Source: UBA9865 sp035647835
GTDB taxonomy: Bacteria; Bacillota; Dethiobacteria; Dethiobacterales; Dethiobacteraceae
Assembly: GCA_035647835.1 (NCBI GenBank)
Contig: DASRMS010000102.1
Coordinates: 1-27,646 of the forward strand
DNA: 27,646 nucleotides
Direction of reading: 5' to 3'
Part shown: positions 1 through 6,773 of the stretch, in pieces
Position numbering within the stretch: the stretch's first letter is position 1
How the letters are laid out: each line of letters opens with the position of its first letter
The notes under the pieces: generated by a model
Seen by the model: the letters and a program-made list of their open reading frames with translations, nothing else
The model's database searches: none
Told to the model about the DNA's origin: nothing
Position numbers and translations under genes: made by a program

Positions 1-60
1 TTTTTATATAGTGGTATAACAAATTGTTTTACCCGCTAGATAAAAGGATGTGATCAGCTC

Positions 61-741
61 ATGAAATCTATCGTGATTACTTGTGCAACTATTCGTAAAG
101 AAATAGACCAAGCTATAAGTAAAACAGGTTTTACTAGTCCAGTTTTATACTTGGAAGCAGGACTGCATAACTATCCTAAAAAACTGCATCTTGCGTTGCA
201 GGAGCTTCTTAACCGTGTTGCTAATGTCGACCAGGTCCTGCTGGTAATGGGCTACTGCGGCAATGCGGTGTTAGATTTAGAAGCAAGGGATTATCGCTTG
301 CTAATTCCTCGTGCCGATGACTGTCTCACAATGCTGCTTGGCTCGCAGAAAAGACGGCTCGAAGTGCAAAATGAAAAACAAACCTACTTTTTTTCTCCTG
401 GGTGGCTAGATCATTTTGAAGACCTGGAAAAAGACATGGTCCAGGGCAGAGCACGCATGGAACAAAGGTATGGTAAAGAAAAGGCGAGAAAACTGTTCCG
501 AGAAATGTTTAAACACTATCGGCGTGCCGGTTTAATTGATACCGGTACTTTCGAGCTTGACGAACTGCTGGTAAAAGCACAGCAGCGAGCCGCAGAAATG
601 GAGTTAGATTGTGAAGTGATTCCCGGCACCATGAGTTATTTAGAGAAATTTCTTGCCGGACCTTGGGAGAAGAAAGATTTTATTATTCTGCAGCCTGGGG
701 AGAAAGTACATTATTCGCATTTGTTTGGTAATGAGGCGTAA
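61..741 (+). CDS. DUF1638 family protein
   Basis: 226 residues. The family hallmarks are visible: an N-terminal ITCATI strand, a GYCGN motif (about residues 64-68) and PRADDC followed by LLGS (about 83-94), rich in conserved Cys/Asp that could hold a metal or a corrinoid-related ligand. No signal peptide or membrane segment, so cytosolic. DUF1638 proteins are frequently encoded beside corrinoid-dependent methyltransferases; their biochemical role is not established. The start is supported by a long Shine-Dalgarno match (AAGGATGTGATC, about 43-54) ending 5-6 nt before ATG. A sigma-54 activator follows 51 bp downstream on the same strand, suggesting a shared pathway. Any methyltransferase partner would lie upstream of this window. 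Family assignment is confident; function is not. Confidence 0.85.
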   Translation: MKSIVITCATIRKEIDQAISKTGFTSPVLYLEAGLHNYPKKLHLALQELLNRVANVDQVLLVMGYCGNAVLDLEARDYRLLIPRADDCLTMLLGSQKRRLEVQNEKQTYFFSPGWLDHFEDLEKDMVQGRARMEQRYGKEKARKLFREMFKHYRRAGLIDTGTFELDELLVKAQQRAAEMELDCEVIPGTMSYLEKFLAGPWEKKDFIILQPGEKVHYSHLFGNEA

Positions 742-792
742 AGTTTAGACGTCATCGGTAAATTAGCCTAGCAGAGAAGGGGTGGCGATTAG

Positions 793-2169
793 ATGAGGCA
801 GGATTTGCCAGCAGAAGAGATGCGCCTTATTTTGTGGACCATTATAAACTCGGTTCAGGATGCCATTTCTGTGGTTGATGAGCACGGCAAAGGTATTTTA
901 TTTAATCATGCCTATTTGCAAGCAACAGGTCTGCAGGAGGCGGATGTTTTAAATAAACCTGCAGAAGTAGATATTGTGGAAGGTGAAAGCGTTCACTTAA
1001 AGGTTTTAGAAACAGGGAAACCTATCAGAGGAGTGCCCATGAAAGTTGGACGCTATAAACGTCATGTCATGGTCTCCTGCGCTCCTCTTTACATTGATAA
1101 TAAGCTGCGCGGCAGTGTGGGGATTATTCATGATGTTTCAGAAGTGAGGGCGCTGTCAGCTGAATTACAGCGGGCGAAGCAAAAAGTGCGCCAGCTGGAA
1201 ACAAAATATACATTTGACGACATTATTGGTGAAAGCACTGTGCTTAAACAGGCAATTCAGTTAGCCAAAGTAGCGGCCGCAACTCCAGCCACAGTTTTAT
1301 TACGTGGTGCAGGAGGAACAGGGAAAGAACTATTTGCACACGCTATCCATCACGCTAGTCCCCGTCAGGGTGAGCAGTTTATTCGGGTTAATTGCAGCGC
1401 TTTCCCAGAAAGTTTGTTAGAGAGTGAGCTTTTCGGCTACAGTGATGGTGCTTTCACGGGTGCTCGTCGACAGGGTAAAAAGGGTATCTTTGAAGAAGCA
1501 GATGGCGGCACAATTTTTCTTGATGAAATTGGCACCATGCCGCTTAGTCTGCAAGCAAAAATCTTACGCGTTTTACAAGAAGGGGAAATCGTGCGCATTG
1601 GTGAGGCTCGTCCCTTAACAGTAGATGTACGCGTCATTGCCGCGACCAATGCTGATTTAGAAAAACTGATTATGGAAAATAAGTTTCGTGAAGATCTTTA
1701 CTATCGACTTAATGTTTTCCCCATTTATATACCGCCTTTAGTTGAGAGAAAAGCAGACATTCCCCTGCTCGCTCAATATTATTTGCATGCGTTGGGTGAG
1801 GATTATAATCGGCCAGATACCGAGCTATCTTCAACGGCTGCCAAGATGCTGCAAGAATATCATTGGCCTGGCAATGTCCGTGAGCTGAAAAATGTGATGG
1901 CTCGTGCCTTGATTAACCTCAATAAAGACGAAAAGCTTGTGAAAACGAGACACTTAATGTTTTCTTTGAGTACTTCACAGCAAATCAGTAGTGGGCGTGA
2001 TGTCCAAGTTTATGACGGGGAAACGCTAGCCCAACAACATGCCAGGTGGGAAAAAAATATATTACTAGAAACACTGCACAGTACCAAGGGTAATAAAACA
2101 GAAGCAGCGCGCCAGCTTGGTATTTCTGTACGCAGCCTCTATAACAAGCTGGAGAAGTATGGTGTTTAA
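793..2169 (+). CDS. Sigma-54-dependent transcriptional activator (PAS-AAA+-Fis)
   Basis: 458 residues. Domain order: a PAS sensor (about 10-118), a short charged helical linker (118-138), an AAA+ sigma-54-interaction domain (about 142-375) and a Fis-type helix-turn-helix at the extreme C-terminus (about 430-458). Visible motifs are Walker A GAGGTGKE (172-179; the family usually has GESGTGKE, so two neighbours of the loop differ), the sigma-54-contacting GAFTGA (219-224) and Walker B TIFLDEI (240-246). There is no receiver domain, so it is probably triggered by a small ligand or redox cue sensed by PAS rather than by phosphorylation. Shine-Dalgarno AAGGGGTGG lies just before ATG. A sigma-54 promoter starts about 20 bp after its stop codon, the nearest candidate target; the DUF1638 gene upstream may be another. 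Confidence 0.95.
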   Translation: MRQDLPAEEMRLILWTIINSVQDAISVVDEHGKGILFNHAYLQATGLQEADVLNKPAEVDIVEGESVHLKVLETGKPIRGVPMKVGRYKRHVMVSCAPLYIDNKLRGSVGIIHDVSEVRALSAELQRAKQKVRQLETKYTFDDIIGESTVLKQAIQLAKVAAATPATVLLRGAGGTGKELFAHAIHHASPRQGEQFIRVNCSAFPESLLESELFGYSDGAFTGARRQGKKGIFEEADGGTIFLDEIGTMPLSLQAKILRVLQEGEIVRIGEARPLTVDVRVIAATNADLEKLIMENKFREDLYYRLNVFPIYIPPLVERKADIPLLAQYYLHALGEDYNRPDTELSSTAAKMLQEYHWPGNVRELKNVMARALINLNKDEKLVKTRHLMFSLSTSQQISSGRDVQVYDGETLAQQHARWEKNILLETLHSTKGNKTEAARQLGISVRSLYNKLEKYGV

Positions 2170-2189
2170 TGCTAGCTCTACACGCACTT

Positions 2190-2205
2190 TGGCATGACTC
2201 TTGCA
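2190..2205 (+). promoter_or_regulatory. Sigma-54 (-24/-12) promoter
   Basis: TGGCAT at 2190-2195, five bases, then TTGCA at 2201-2205. This matches the TGGCAC-N5-TTGCA consensus at all but one position, with GG (2191-2192) and GC (2203-2204) at the required spacing. The predicted transcription start is near 2215-2217. It lies directly downstream of the sigma-54 activator gene, on the same strand. Motif and spacing are seen directly; activity and the activator are inferred. Confidence 0.8.
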
Positions 2206-2271
2206 ATAATATAAGGGTGTAAGGCAAGAACAAAAGCTTAAAAAGCTGCTTTTAAAGGATTGCTGCCCTAC

Positions 2272-2337
2272 ATGCTGAAATATATTGCCTGCAAAAAACT
2301 GCAGAGTGTGAAAAAAATTGCAGATATTGACGAATAA
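2272..2337 (+). CDS. Possible 21-residue peptide in the sigma-54 transcript
   Basis: ATG at 2272, TAA at 2335-2337, encoding a basic peptide that starts MLKYIACKKLQ and ends ADIDE. The only Shine-Dalgarno-like sequence (AAAGGA, 2254-2259) is about 12 nt upstream, rather far. The reading frame also stays open after the stop through the terminator, which is probably chance. It is listed because it is the only start-to-stop ORF I found between a good promoter and a good terminator. It may be a fragment of a lost gene or non-coding. Confidence 0.2.
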   Translation: MLKYIACKKLQSVKKIADIDE

Positions 2338-2408
2338 GAGGATTTAAGCACTCCCCCAGGTGCGCAAATCCGCAGTATACCCCTACTAACCAATTTTTCC
2401 TCATTAAA

Positions 2409-2443
2409 AATCAAAAGCCCGCCTCTTTGGCGGGTTTTTGATT
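2409..2443. terminator. Bidirectional intrinsic terminator
   Basis: A 15-bp stem (AATCAAAAGCCCGCC with GGCGGGTTTTTGATT, one G-T wobble) around the loop TCTTT. T-rich on the right and A-rich on the left, so it can end transcription from either side. It closes the sigma-54 transcription unit before the kinase gene. Confidence 0.9.
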
Positions 2444-2548
2444 AACTCTTTCTAAATTTAAAGGGATTTTCTCTCCTGCTACAGAATTTAACACGAAGCG
2501 GTAAGCCGCCTAATAATAATTATTAGCAGATAGACGGTGAGGTAAGTG

Positions 2549-3052
2549 ATGCATAAAAAGAATATCGTTTTAATTGGGATGCCGGGGGCGGGTAAAAGTA
2601 CAGTCGGCGTGTTAGCGGCCAAAGTATTAGGGATGGCCTTTGTGGATACAGACCTGCTGATTCAGGAGCAGGAACAACGCTTACTGCAGGAGATTATCAA
2701 TCAGCAGGGGATTAAAGAATTCCTAAAAATCGAAGAAGAAGTGCTTTTCGGCCTACAGGTAGAAAATAGTGTCATTGCCACTGGCGGCAGTGCTATTTAT
2801 AGTCTACCTGCCATTAAACATCTGCAAAACTCTGGTAAACTAATTTATTTAAAAATAAGTCTGCCTGAGTTGGAGGAACGTCTGGGAAATATGGCCCAGC
2901 GTGGTGTGGTAATGGGCAAGGGCGAAACACTTGCAGATTTATATGCGGCCCGAACACCATTATATGAGCAAGCTGCTGACCGTATTGTGGAGTGTTCAAA
3001 TTTAACTACCGAAGAAGTAATTACGCGTATTATTGCCAATTTGCATAATTAG
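2549..3052 (+). CDS. Shikimate-kinase-like P-loop kinase
   Basis: 167 residues from ATG 2549; a GTG at 2546 is also in frame, but the upstream GGTGAGG (2536-2542) spaces better to the ATG. The fold is that of shikimate kinase: Walker A GMPGAGKST (10-18), DTD (33-35), an ATGG loop (77-80) and a C-terminal ARTPLYEQAAD segment. Two positions depart from true AroK: the shikimate-binding FRxxE motif reads FLKIE (58-62), losing the Arg, and the GGG loop reads GGS. No other aromatic-pathway gene is nearby. It may phosphorylate a different small hydroxylated substrate, or be a divergent AroK. The family call is firm; the shikimate specificity is doubtful. Confidence 0.75.
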   Translation: MHKKNIVLIGMPGAGKSTVGVLAAKVLGMAFVDTDLLIQEQEQRLLQEIINQQGIKEFLKIEEEVLFGLQVENSVIATGGSAIYSLPAIKHLQNSGKLIYLKISLPELEERLGNMAQRGVVMGKGETLADLYAARTPLYEQAADRIVECSNLTTEEVITRIIANLHN

Positions 3053-3116
3053 CGCTTGTTGAATAAGTCATGTTGGCTTCTCATATTCAGTAAGCATTAA
3101 GTGCTGGCTTAATGAC

Positions 3117-3260
3117 TTGAAGACGAAAGGGGAAAATAAATCTTTCTTTATCCTGATTCCACCTCTGGCTGTGATTATGATCTTTGGCTTATTGATTGTT
3201 AATATCGTTTTAGCCATTGGCATTTTACGTTTCATGAAAAAATGCGAAGAGCGTATTTAG
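3117..3260 (+). CDS. Possible 47-residue single-span membrane peptide
   Basis: An open frame with a TTG start at 3117 and TAG at 3258-3260 encodes a charged N-terminus (MKTKGENK), a strongly hydrophobic stretch of about 28 residues (FFILIPPLAVI through LAIGIL) and a basic tail (RFMKKCEERI). That pattern is typical of a small inner-membrane peptide. No clear Shine-Dalgarno site precedes the TTG, so it may instead be the surviving piece of a decayed membrane gene. It sits in the 467-bp gap between the kinase and the MATE gene, followed by a terminator at about 3339. The rest of that gap (3370-3519) shows nothing I can assign. Confidence 0.3.
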   Translation: MKTKGENKSFFILIPPLAVIMIFGLLIVNIVLAIGILRFMKKCEERI

Positions 3261-3338
3261 ATGAGTCTAATTGGCATTTCCTGGTACTAGGTTTAAATAT
3301 GGCGTTGCCGTACAAAGGTAAGTGTGCTATACTTGGAA

Positions 3339-3369
3339 CTTGGGTCTAAAAACCCAGGGTTTTTTCTTT
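3339..3369 (+). terminator. Intrinsic terminator upstream of the MATE gene
   Basis: Stem CTTGGGT (3339-3345) with ACCCAGG (3352-3358, one G-T wobble), then TTTTTTCTTTT. It would end transcription from the kinase/small-ORF region, so the MATE gene needs its own promoter somewhere in 3370-3500; I could not fix one with confidence. Confidence 0.75.
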
Positions 3370-3519
3370 TCTCCAACATTAAATATGCAATTAAAGTATT
3401 CTATACCACAATGCGCAGATTATGGGAGGGTAGCAGAATTTATTACGGTAAAATTAATAGAAGTACGCAAGCAAACTTATTAAGTTCCAGCAAAATTTAT
3501 TGAAAAGGATGAAACCCAG

Positions 3520-4911
3520 ATGCAACAGGAAAATAGTCATGAATTAGGACAGACAAACATCAAGAAATTACTTTTTAAGTATTCCTCCCCCGCTATTATT
3601 GCCATGCTTTTTAACTCTTTATATAACATGGTTGATACAATTTTCGTCGGACGAGGAGCAGGTACACTAGCAATTGCTGGACTTGCTATCTCTTTTCCTA
3701 TTCAGATGCTGGTCATGGCTATCGCCCAAACAGTCGGTATTGGCGCGGCTTCTATCATCTCTCGCAGCCTAGGAGCAGGAGACAAAAAAAGAGCTGCGCA
3801 AGCAGCCGGTAATGCTTTTACTATAGTCTCGATTCTGAGCATTGCCTTCATGGTTTTCGGCCTCACTTATTTAACACCGCTGCTGCGCCTATTTGGTGCA
3901 ACAGAGGCTATTTTGCCCTATGCTAGAGAGTATATGTCAGTCATTTTAGCTGGCAGCGTCTTCTTCAGTCTGGCAGTGTGCAGCAATAATATTGTCAGAG
4001 CTGAAGGTTTTGCGAAAGTAGCAATGTATAGTATGCTAATTGGAGCAATTGGCAATATCATTTTAGACCCCATTTTTATTTTTACTTTTGATATGGGAAT
4101 TCGTGGTGCGGCCTTGGCCACTATTATTGCCCAATTTGGCTCGTTTTTGTATTTAGCTGTCTTCTTCTTGCGTGGCAGTAGTTCAGTAAAGATTAGCCGT
4201 CAAGGGCTAAAAATTAATTGGCAGCTAGTGCCCGAAATCTTTGCTGTTGGTGCTTCTTCGTTTGTGAGAACGGTGGCGGGAAGCTTATTTTCCATTGTTG
4301 TGAACAACTCTATTGCTTATTATGGTGCTGATATCCATATTGCAGTATTGGGTGTGGCTAACCGCTTAATTACTTTTACTATGATGCCGATTATGGGTAT
4401 TATTCAAGGCTTACAGCCTATTATCGGCTTTAACTACGGGGCTAAGAAATTTGCGAGAGTAAAAGAAAGCCTGCAGCTAGCCATTAAGGTTGCTTCGGCG
4501 TTTGCACTAGTGGGCTATCTTGGCATGATGCTTTTTACAGAACAGTTTGTGCGTATTTTTAATAATGATCCCGCACTGGTCGTAGAGGCTGTCCCCATTA
4601 TCCGTGCGATGGCCCTACTAATACCGCTCATTGGTTTTCAAATGGTAGGCTCCAGTTTATTCCAAGCTATTGGTCGGGCTGCACCAGCACTATTTCTTTC
4701 CATGTCCCGACAACTGCTTATTTTGATTCCTTTAGTCTTAATTCTGCCCTTATCTATGGGTCTGATTGGCATCTTTTATGCTTTCCCGTTGTCTGATTTA
4801 CTTTCAACGATCATTACCAGCTTATGGTTAAGACGAGAAATGAGGATTATGTCCAAAGAAAAAGGTGATGGACCAGCTAAAGCTGATGATCACCTAGAAA
4901 AAGTAAGTTAA
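3520..4911 (+). CDS. MATE family multidrug/cation exporter (first copy)
   Basis: 463 residues with about twelve hydrophobic segments in two homologous halves, as expected of a MATE antiporter of the DinF/MepA-like bacterial group. Characteristic strings are NMVDTIFVGR in the first helix region, GAASIISR, NIILDPIFIF near the middle and GFNYGAKKF in the second half. Members export cationic drugs or metabolites across the membrane using Na+ or H+. The Shine-Dalgarno site (AAAAGGA, about 3503-3509) is somewhat far (10-11 nt) from the ATG. It is a single-gene unit between terminators. A clear paralogue lies at 25399-26763, with the same motif order and similar length but moderate divergence, so not a recent duplication. 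Substrate unknown. Confidence 0.95.
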   Translation: MQQENSHELGQTNIKKLLFKYSSPAIIAMLFNSLYNMVDTIFVGRGAGTLAIAGLAISFPIQMLVMAIAQTVGIGAASIISRSLGAGDKKRAAQAAGNAFTIVSILSIAFMVFGLTYLTPLLRLFGATEAILPYAREYMSVILAGSVFFSLAVCSNNIVRAEGFAKVAMYSMLIGAIGNIILDPIFIFTFDMGIRGAALATIIAQFGSFLYLAVFFLRGSSSVKISRQGLKINWQLVPEIFAVGASSFVRTVAGSLFSIVVNNSIAYYGADIHIAVLGVANRLITFTMMPIMGIIQGLQPIIGFNYGAKKFARVKESLQLAIKVASAFALVGYLGMMLFTEQFVRIFNNDPALVVEAVPIIRAMALLIPLIGFQMVGSSLFQAIGRAAPALFLSMSRQLLILIPLVLILPLSMGLIGIFYAFPLSDLLSTIITSLWLRREMRIMSKEKGDGPAKADDHLEKVS

Positions 4912-4925
4912 AATGGTGTCACTCT

Positions 4926-4949
4926 AGAGCAGCTTGCTGCTCTTTTTTT
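4926..4949 (+). terminator. Intrinsic terminator after MATE gene
   Basis: AGAGCAG (4926-4932), loop CTTG, CTGCTCT (4937-4943), then a run of T. Textbook Rho-independent terminator. Confidence 0.9.
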
Positions 4950-5037
4950 ATTGATTAAAAACCTTTTGCAGAATTTGCGGGTCACATTCTTAATTTTTTA
5001 TGTATAGAATGTACGGAAAGGTGAAAGGGGGCCCAAG

Positions 5038-5376
5038 ATGACCGTTGAGGAAGTTCTTGCCGATTTATTCGCTCAGCTAGATCAAGCACCGCCAGAGCTG
5101 ATGGCCATGGATGCTGTCTTCGAGTTAAATATATTGGGGGCGCAAGCTGTAACCTATCAGTTAAAAATAAAAAATCAGCAAATAGAGTGGGCAAAGGGTA
5201 CCCCGTTTTTGCCAAGCTGTATTTTTTATCTCTCTGATACTGATTTTCTCAAGATAGCGGTGGGAGAATTAAACACCAAACTAGCTATTATGACGGGGCG
5301 GATAAAAATAGAAGGGGATTATGGTCAAGCCTTACAATTAAGCGCGATCATCAAAAAACACTACAAACCATACTAG
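5038..5376 (+). CDS. SCP2 sterol-binding domain protein
   Basis: 112 residues forming a single SCP2-type domain: an amphipathic N-terminal helix, beta strands, and the typical DTDFLKIAVGELNTKLAIMTGRIKIEGDY core, in which the GRIKIEGD stretch is the family signature. These small proteins have a hydrophobic tunnel and bind lipids or other apolar ligands; in bacteria stand-alone copies have no settled function. Cytosolic, no signal peptide. AAAGGGGG lies about 10 nt upstream of ATG. It is convergent with the deacetylase gene, the two sharing a bidirectional terminator. Confidence 0.85.
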   Translation: MTVEEVLADLFAQLDQAPPELMAMDAVFELNILGAQAVTYQLKIKNQQIEWAKGTPFLPSCIFYLSDTDFLKIAVGELNTKLAIMTGRIKIEGDYGQALQLSAIIKKHYKPY

Positions 5377-5412
5377 TCATGCTGACCATTTAATTGTCGC
5401 CGAAGAGTAAGC

Positions 5413-5444
5413 ATAGCCACCCGCTTGCAAAAGCGAGTGGCTAT
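5413..5444. terminator. Bidirectional terminator between convergent genes
   Basis: A 14-bp stem, ATAGCCACCCGCTT with AAGCGAGTGGCTAT (one mismatch), around the loop GCAA. It sits between the SCP2 gene (+) and the deacetylase gene (-) and could serve both, although flanking T-runs are weak. Confidence 0.7.
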
Positions 5445-5464
5445 TAATTGGTTGATTTTACAAA

Positions 5465-6580
5465 CTACAAGTTATTAAGTTGAATTAGTTCCTGCACGGT
5501 AATTTTATAGCGGCGGGAAATAGCGTAAAGAGTATCCCCTGGCTGCACAGTATAGGCGCTCGTTGCTTCTGTGGCTGTGGGCGGAAGCATTTCATTGACT
5601 GTTACTAGGCGATAGCCTTGGTCTTGCAGCCCTGTGATGATGCGGGGCAGAGCTGCGACAGTTTGATAACCACCAAGATGCATTAAGATAATACCGTTGG
5701 GGGAGGCATTATTTAGTACTCGTGCTACCAGATAATCTGTAGTTACTTGTTGTCCGCGTATTTCTGCCGCCCAGTCGTGGCTATCTACAGTCCAGGTCAC
5801 GGTGTAGGGATAGCCAGCTTCTCCCACTAACTGCAGTAAACGCTCGTGGTATTCGCCGTATGGCGGGCGAAAAAGGCGGGGCTGACTACCGGTAATTTCC
5901 TTGATGATGCTCGTAGATTTCTGTAATTCTTTGCGTACTTCATCGTCTGTCATCTTGATTAAGTGCCCATGGGTTAGGGAGTGGTTCTCTAATCGGTGGC
6001 CTCGCCTGTTTATTTCCCGTGCCAGGTCTGGATGCGCTTCTGCCCAGAGGGCACGAAGAAAAAAGGTAGACTTAATACCATAGTCGTCTAAAACATCTAA
6101 AATGTCGTTGGTCTGGTCAAACAACCAGCCAGCATCAAAAGTTAATGCTATCTGTGGCTGTTGACTAGATATTACCCCTTGAGTAATAACTTGAGACACT
6201 GTTTGCTTGGTGCCACTAAAAGGGAGAAGAAGCTTTTGCCCCACGTAGATAATGGGAGTTGTCTCTGCATCGTGCGGAATGTCTGCTGGTTCTTCCTGCA
6301 TTTGATCTGGCTCTTGTTTCTCATCTGTTTTTTCTGGTATTGGCTGCTCAATATCCTCATCTATTTCTTCTGGTATTGGCTGCTCAATATCTTCATCTGT
6401 ATTGGGCAGTTTCCCCTCCCCAGGGGCGGGAAGCTCTTCAGTAAACCAACTGTGCCAGGCAGCAAGAAACTTTACTTGTACTCCCTCTACGGCTAAAATT
6501 GCCGTCAAAAATAGGAGTAGCAGGGCAACAACAATAATGCCCCCTTGCTTCTTCCTTAATTTCTTCTGCTCCTCAGTCAT
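5465..6580 (-). CDS. Membrane-anchored polysaccharide deacetylase with C-terminal LysM
   Basis: 371 residues. A signal anchor (about 13-32) places it outside the membrane, followed by an acidic/Pro-rich linker containing two copies of a 12-residue repeat (about 62-85). The NodB domain spans about 142-335: TFDAG (147-151), HxxxH (200-204), RPPYG (238-242) and LMHLG (299-303). A LysM peptidoglycan-binding module ends the protein (343-371). TFDAG has Ala where many members have a second Asp; D149 and both His are kept, so metal binding looks possible. A short LysM-tail-like string (IYVGQKLLLP, 111-120) before NodB may be the remnant of a second LysM. Likely removes acetyl groups from peptidoglycan or another wall glycan. 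AGGAGGG precedes the ATG. Confidence 0.92.
   Translation of the reverse strand: MTEEQKKLRKKQGGIIVVALLLLFLTAILAVEGVQVKFLAAWHSWFTEELPAPGEGKLPNTDEDIEQPIPEEIDEDIEQPIPEKTDEKQEPDQMQEEPADIPHDAETTPIIYVGQKLLLPFSGTKQTVSQVITQGVISSQQPQIALTFDAGWLFDQTNDILDVLDDYGIKSTFFLRALWAEAHPDLAREINRRGHRLENHSLTHGHLIKMTDDEVRKELQKSTSIIKEITGSQPRLFRPPYGEYHERLLQLVGEAGYPYTVTWTVDSHDWAAEIRGQQVTTDYLVARVLNNASPNGIILMHLGGYQTVAALPRIITGLQDQGYRLVTVNEMLPPTATEATSAYTVQPGDTLYAISRRYKITVQELIQLNNL
6332..6398 (-). repeat. Two-copy 36-bp in-frame tandem repeat in the deacetylase linker
   Basis: Copies at 6332-6362 and 6368-6398 are identical over 31 bases except one, with a 36-bp period that encodes two near-identical dodecapeptides built on DEDIEQPIPE. 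It lengthens the extracytoplasmic linker between the membrane anchor and the catalytic domain, and the copy number could vary between strains. Confidence 0.85.
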
Positions 6581-6723
6581 GCCGAACCCTCCTGCTTTAG
6601 ATCTGAAGAATGTTGTAAATAAGAACTTTCCTAATCGACAGTATAAGCGATAAAAGCTAAGTATTCCTTATTATTCGATTTAATTTCTATTAATTCTTTT
6701 TAACAGCTGTTACTGTCCAAGGC

Positions 6724-6751
6724 AAAAAAAAACTGCCCCCTGCGGGGACAG
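6724..6751 (-). terminator. Intrinsic terminator of the binding-protein gene
   Basis: Read on the minus strand: CTGTCCCC, loop GCA, GGGGGCAG (one wobble), then nine T. It directly follows the stop codon of the 6774-7718 gene. Confidence 0.92.
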
Positions 6752-6773
6752 CTTTTTGGAGATTGCTGATCAA

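Larger units (their letters stand above)
2216..2443 (+). ncRNA. Candidate sigma-54-dependent small RNA or leader transcript
   Basis: This stretch lies between the sigma-54 promoter and a strong intrinsic terminator, predicting a transcript of about 230 nt with no ordinary gene in it. Several hairpins can be read: TTAAAA/TTTTAA (about 2238-2255), CTGCA/TGCAG around AAAAAC (2289-2304), and GGATTT/AAATCC (2340-2345 with 2366-2371) enclosing GCAC/GTGC. It also contains a 21-codon ORF (2272-2337). It could be a regulatory RNA, a peptide mRNA, or the relic of a gene once driven by this promoter. I recognise no known RNA family. Confidence 0.4.

Noticed and set aside
12..27. Possible sigma-54 promoter before the DUF1638 gene (TGGTAT...TTGT)
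   Set aside because: The spacing between GG and the -12 G is one base too long, and the -12 GC is missing; sigma-54 promoters seldom tolerate this.
2338..2443. Read-through extension of the 21-codon ORF in the sigma-54 transcript
   Set aside because: The frame stays open but runs through the terminator stem and its composition does not look coding.
2510..2526. Palindrome CTAATAAT-A-ATTATTAG before the kinase gene
   Set aside because: Pure A/T palindromes of this size arise easily by chance; no matching second copy or known operator.
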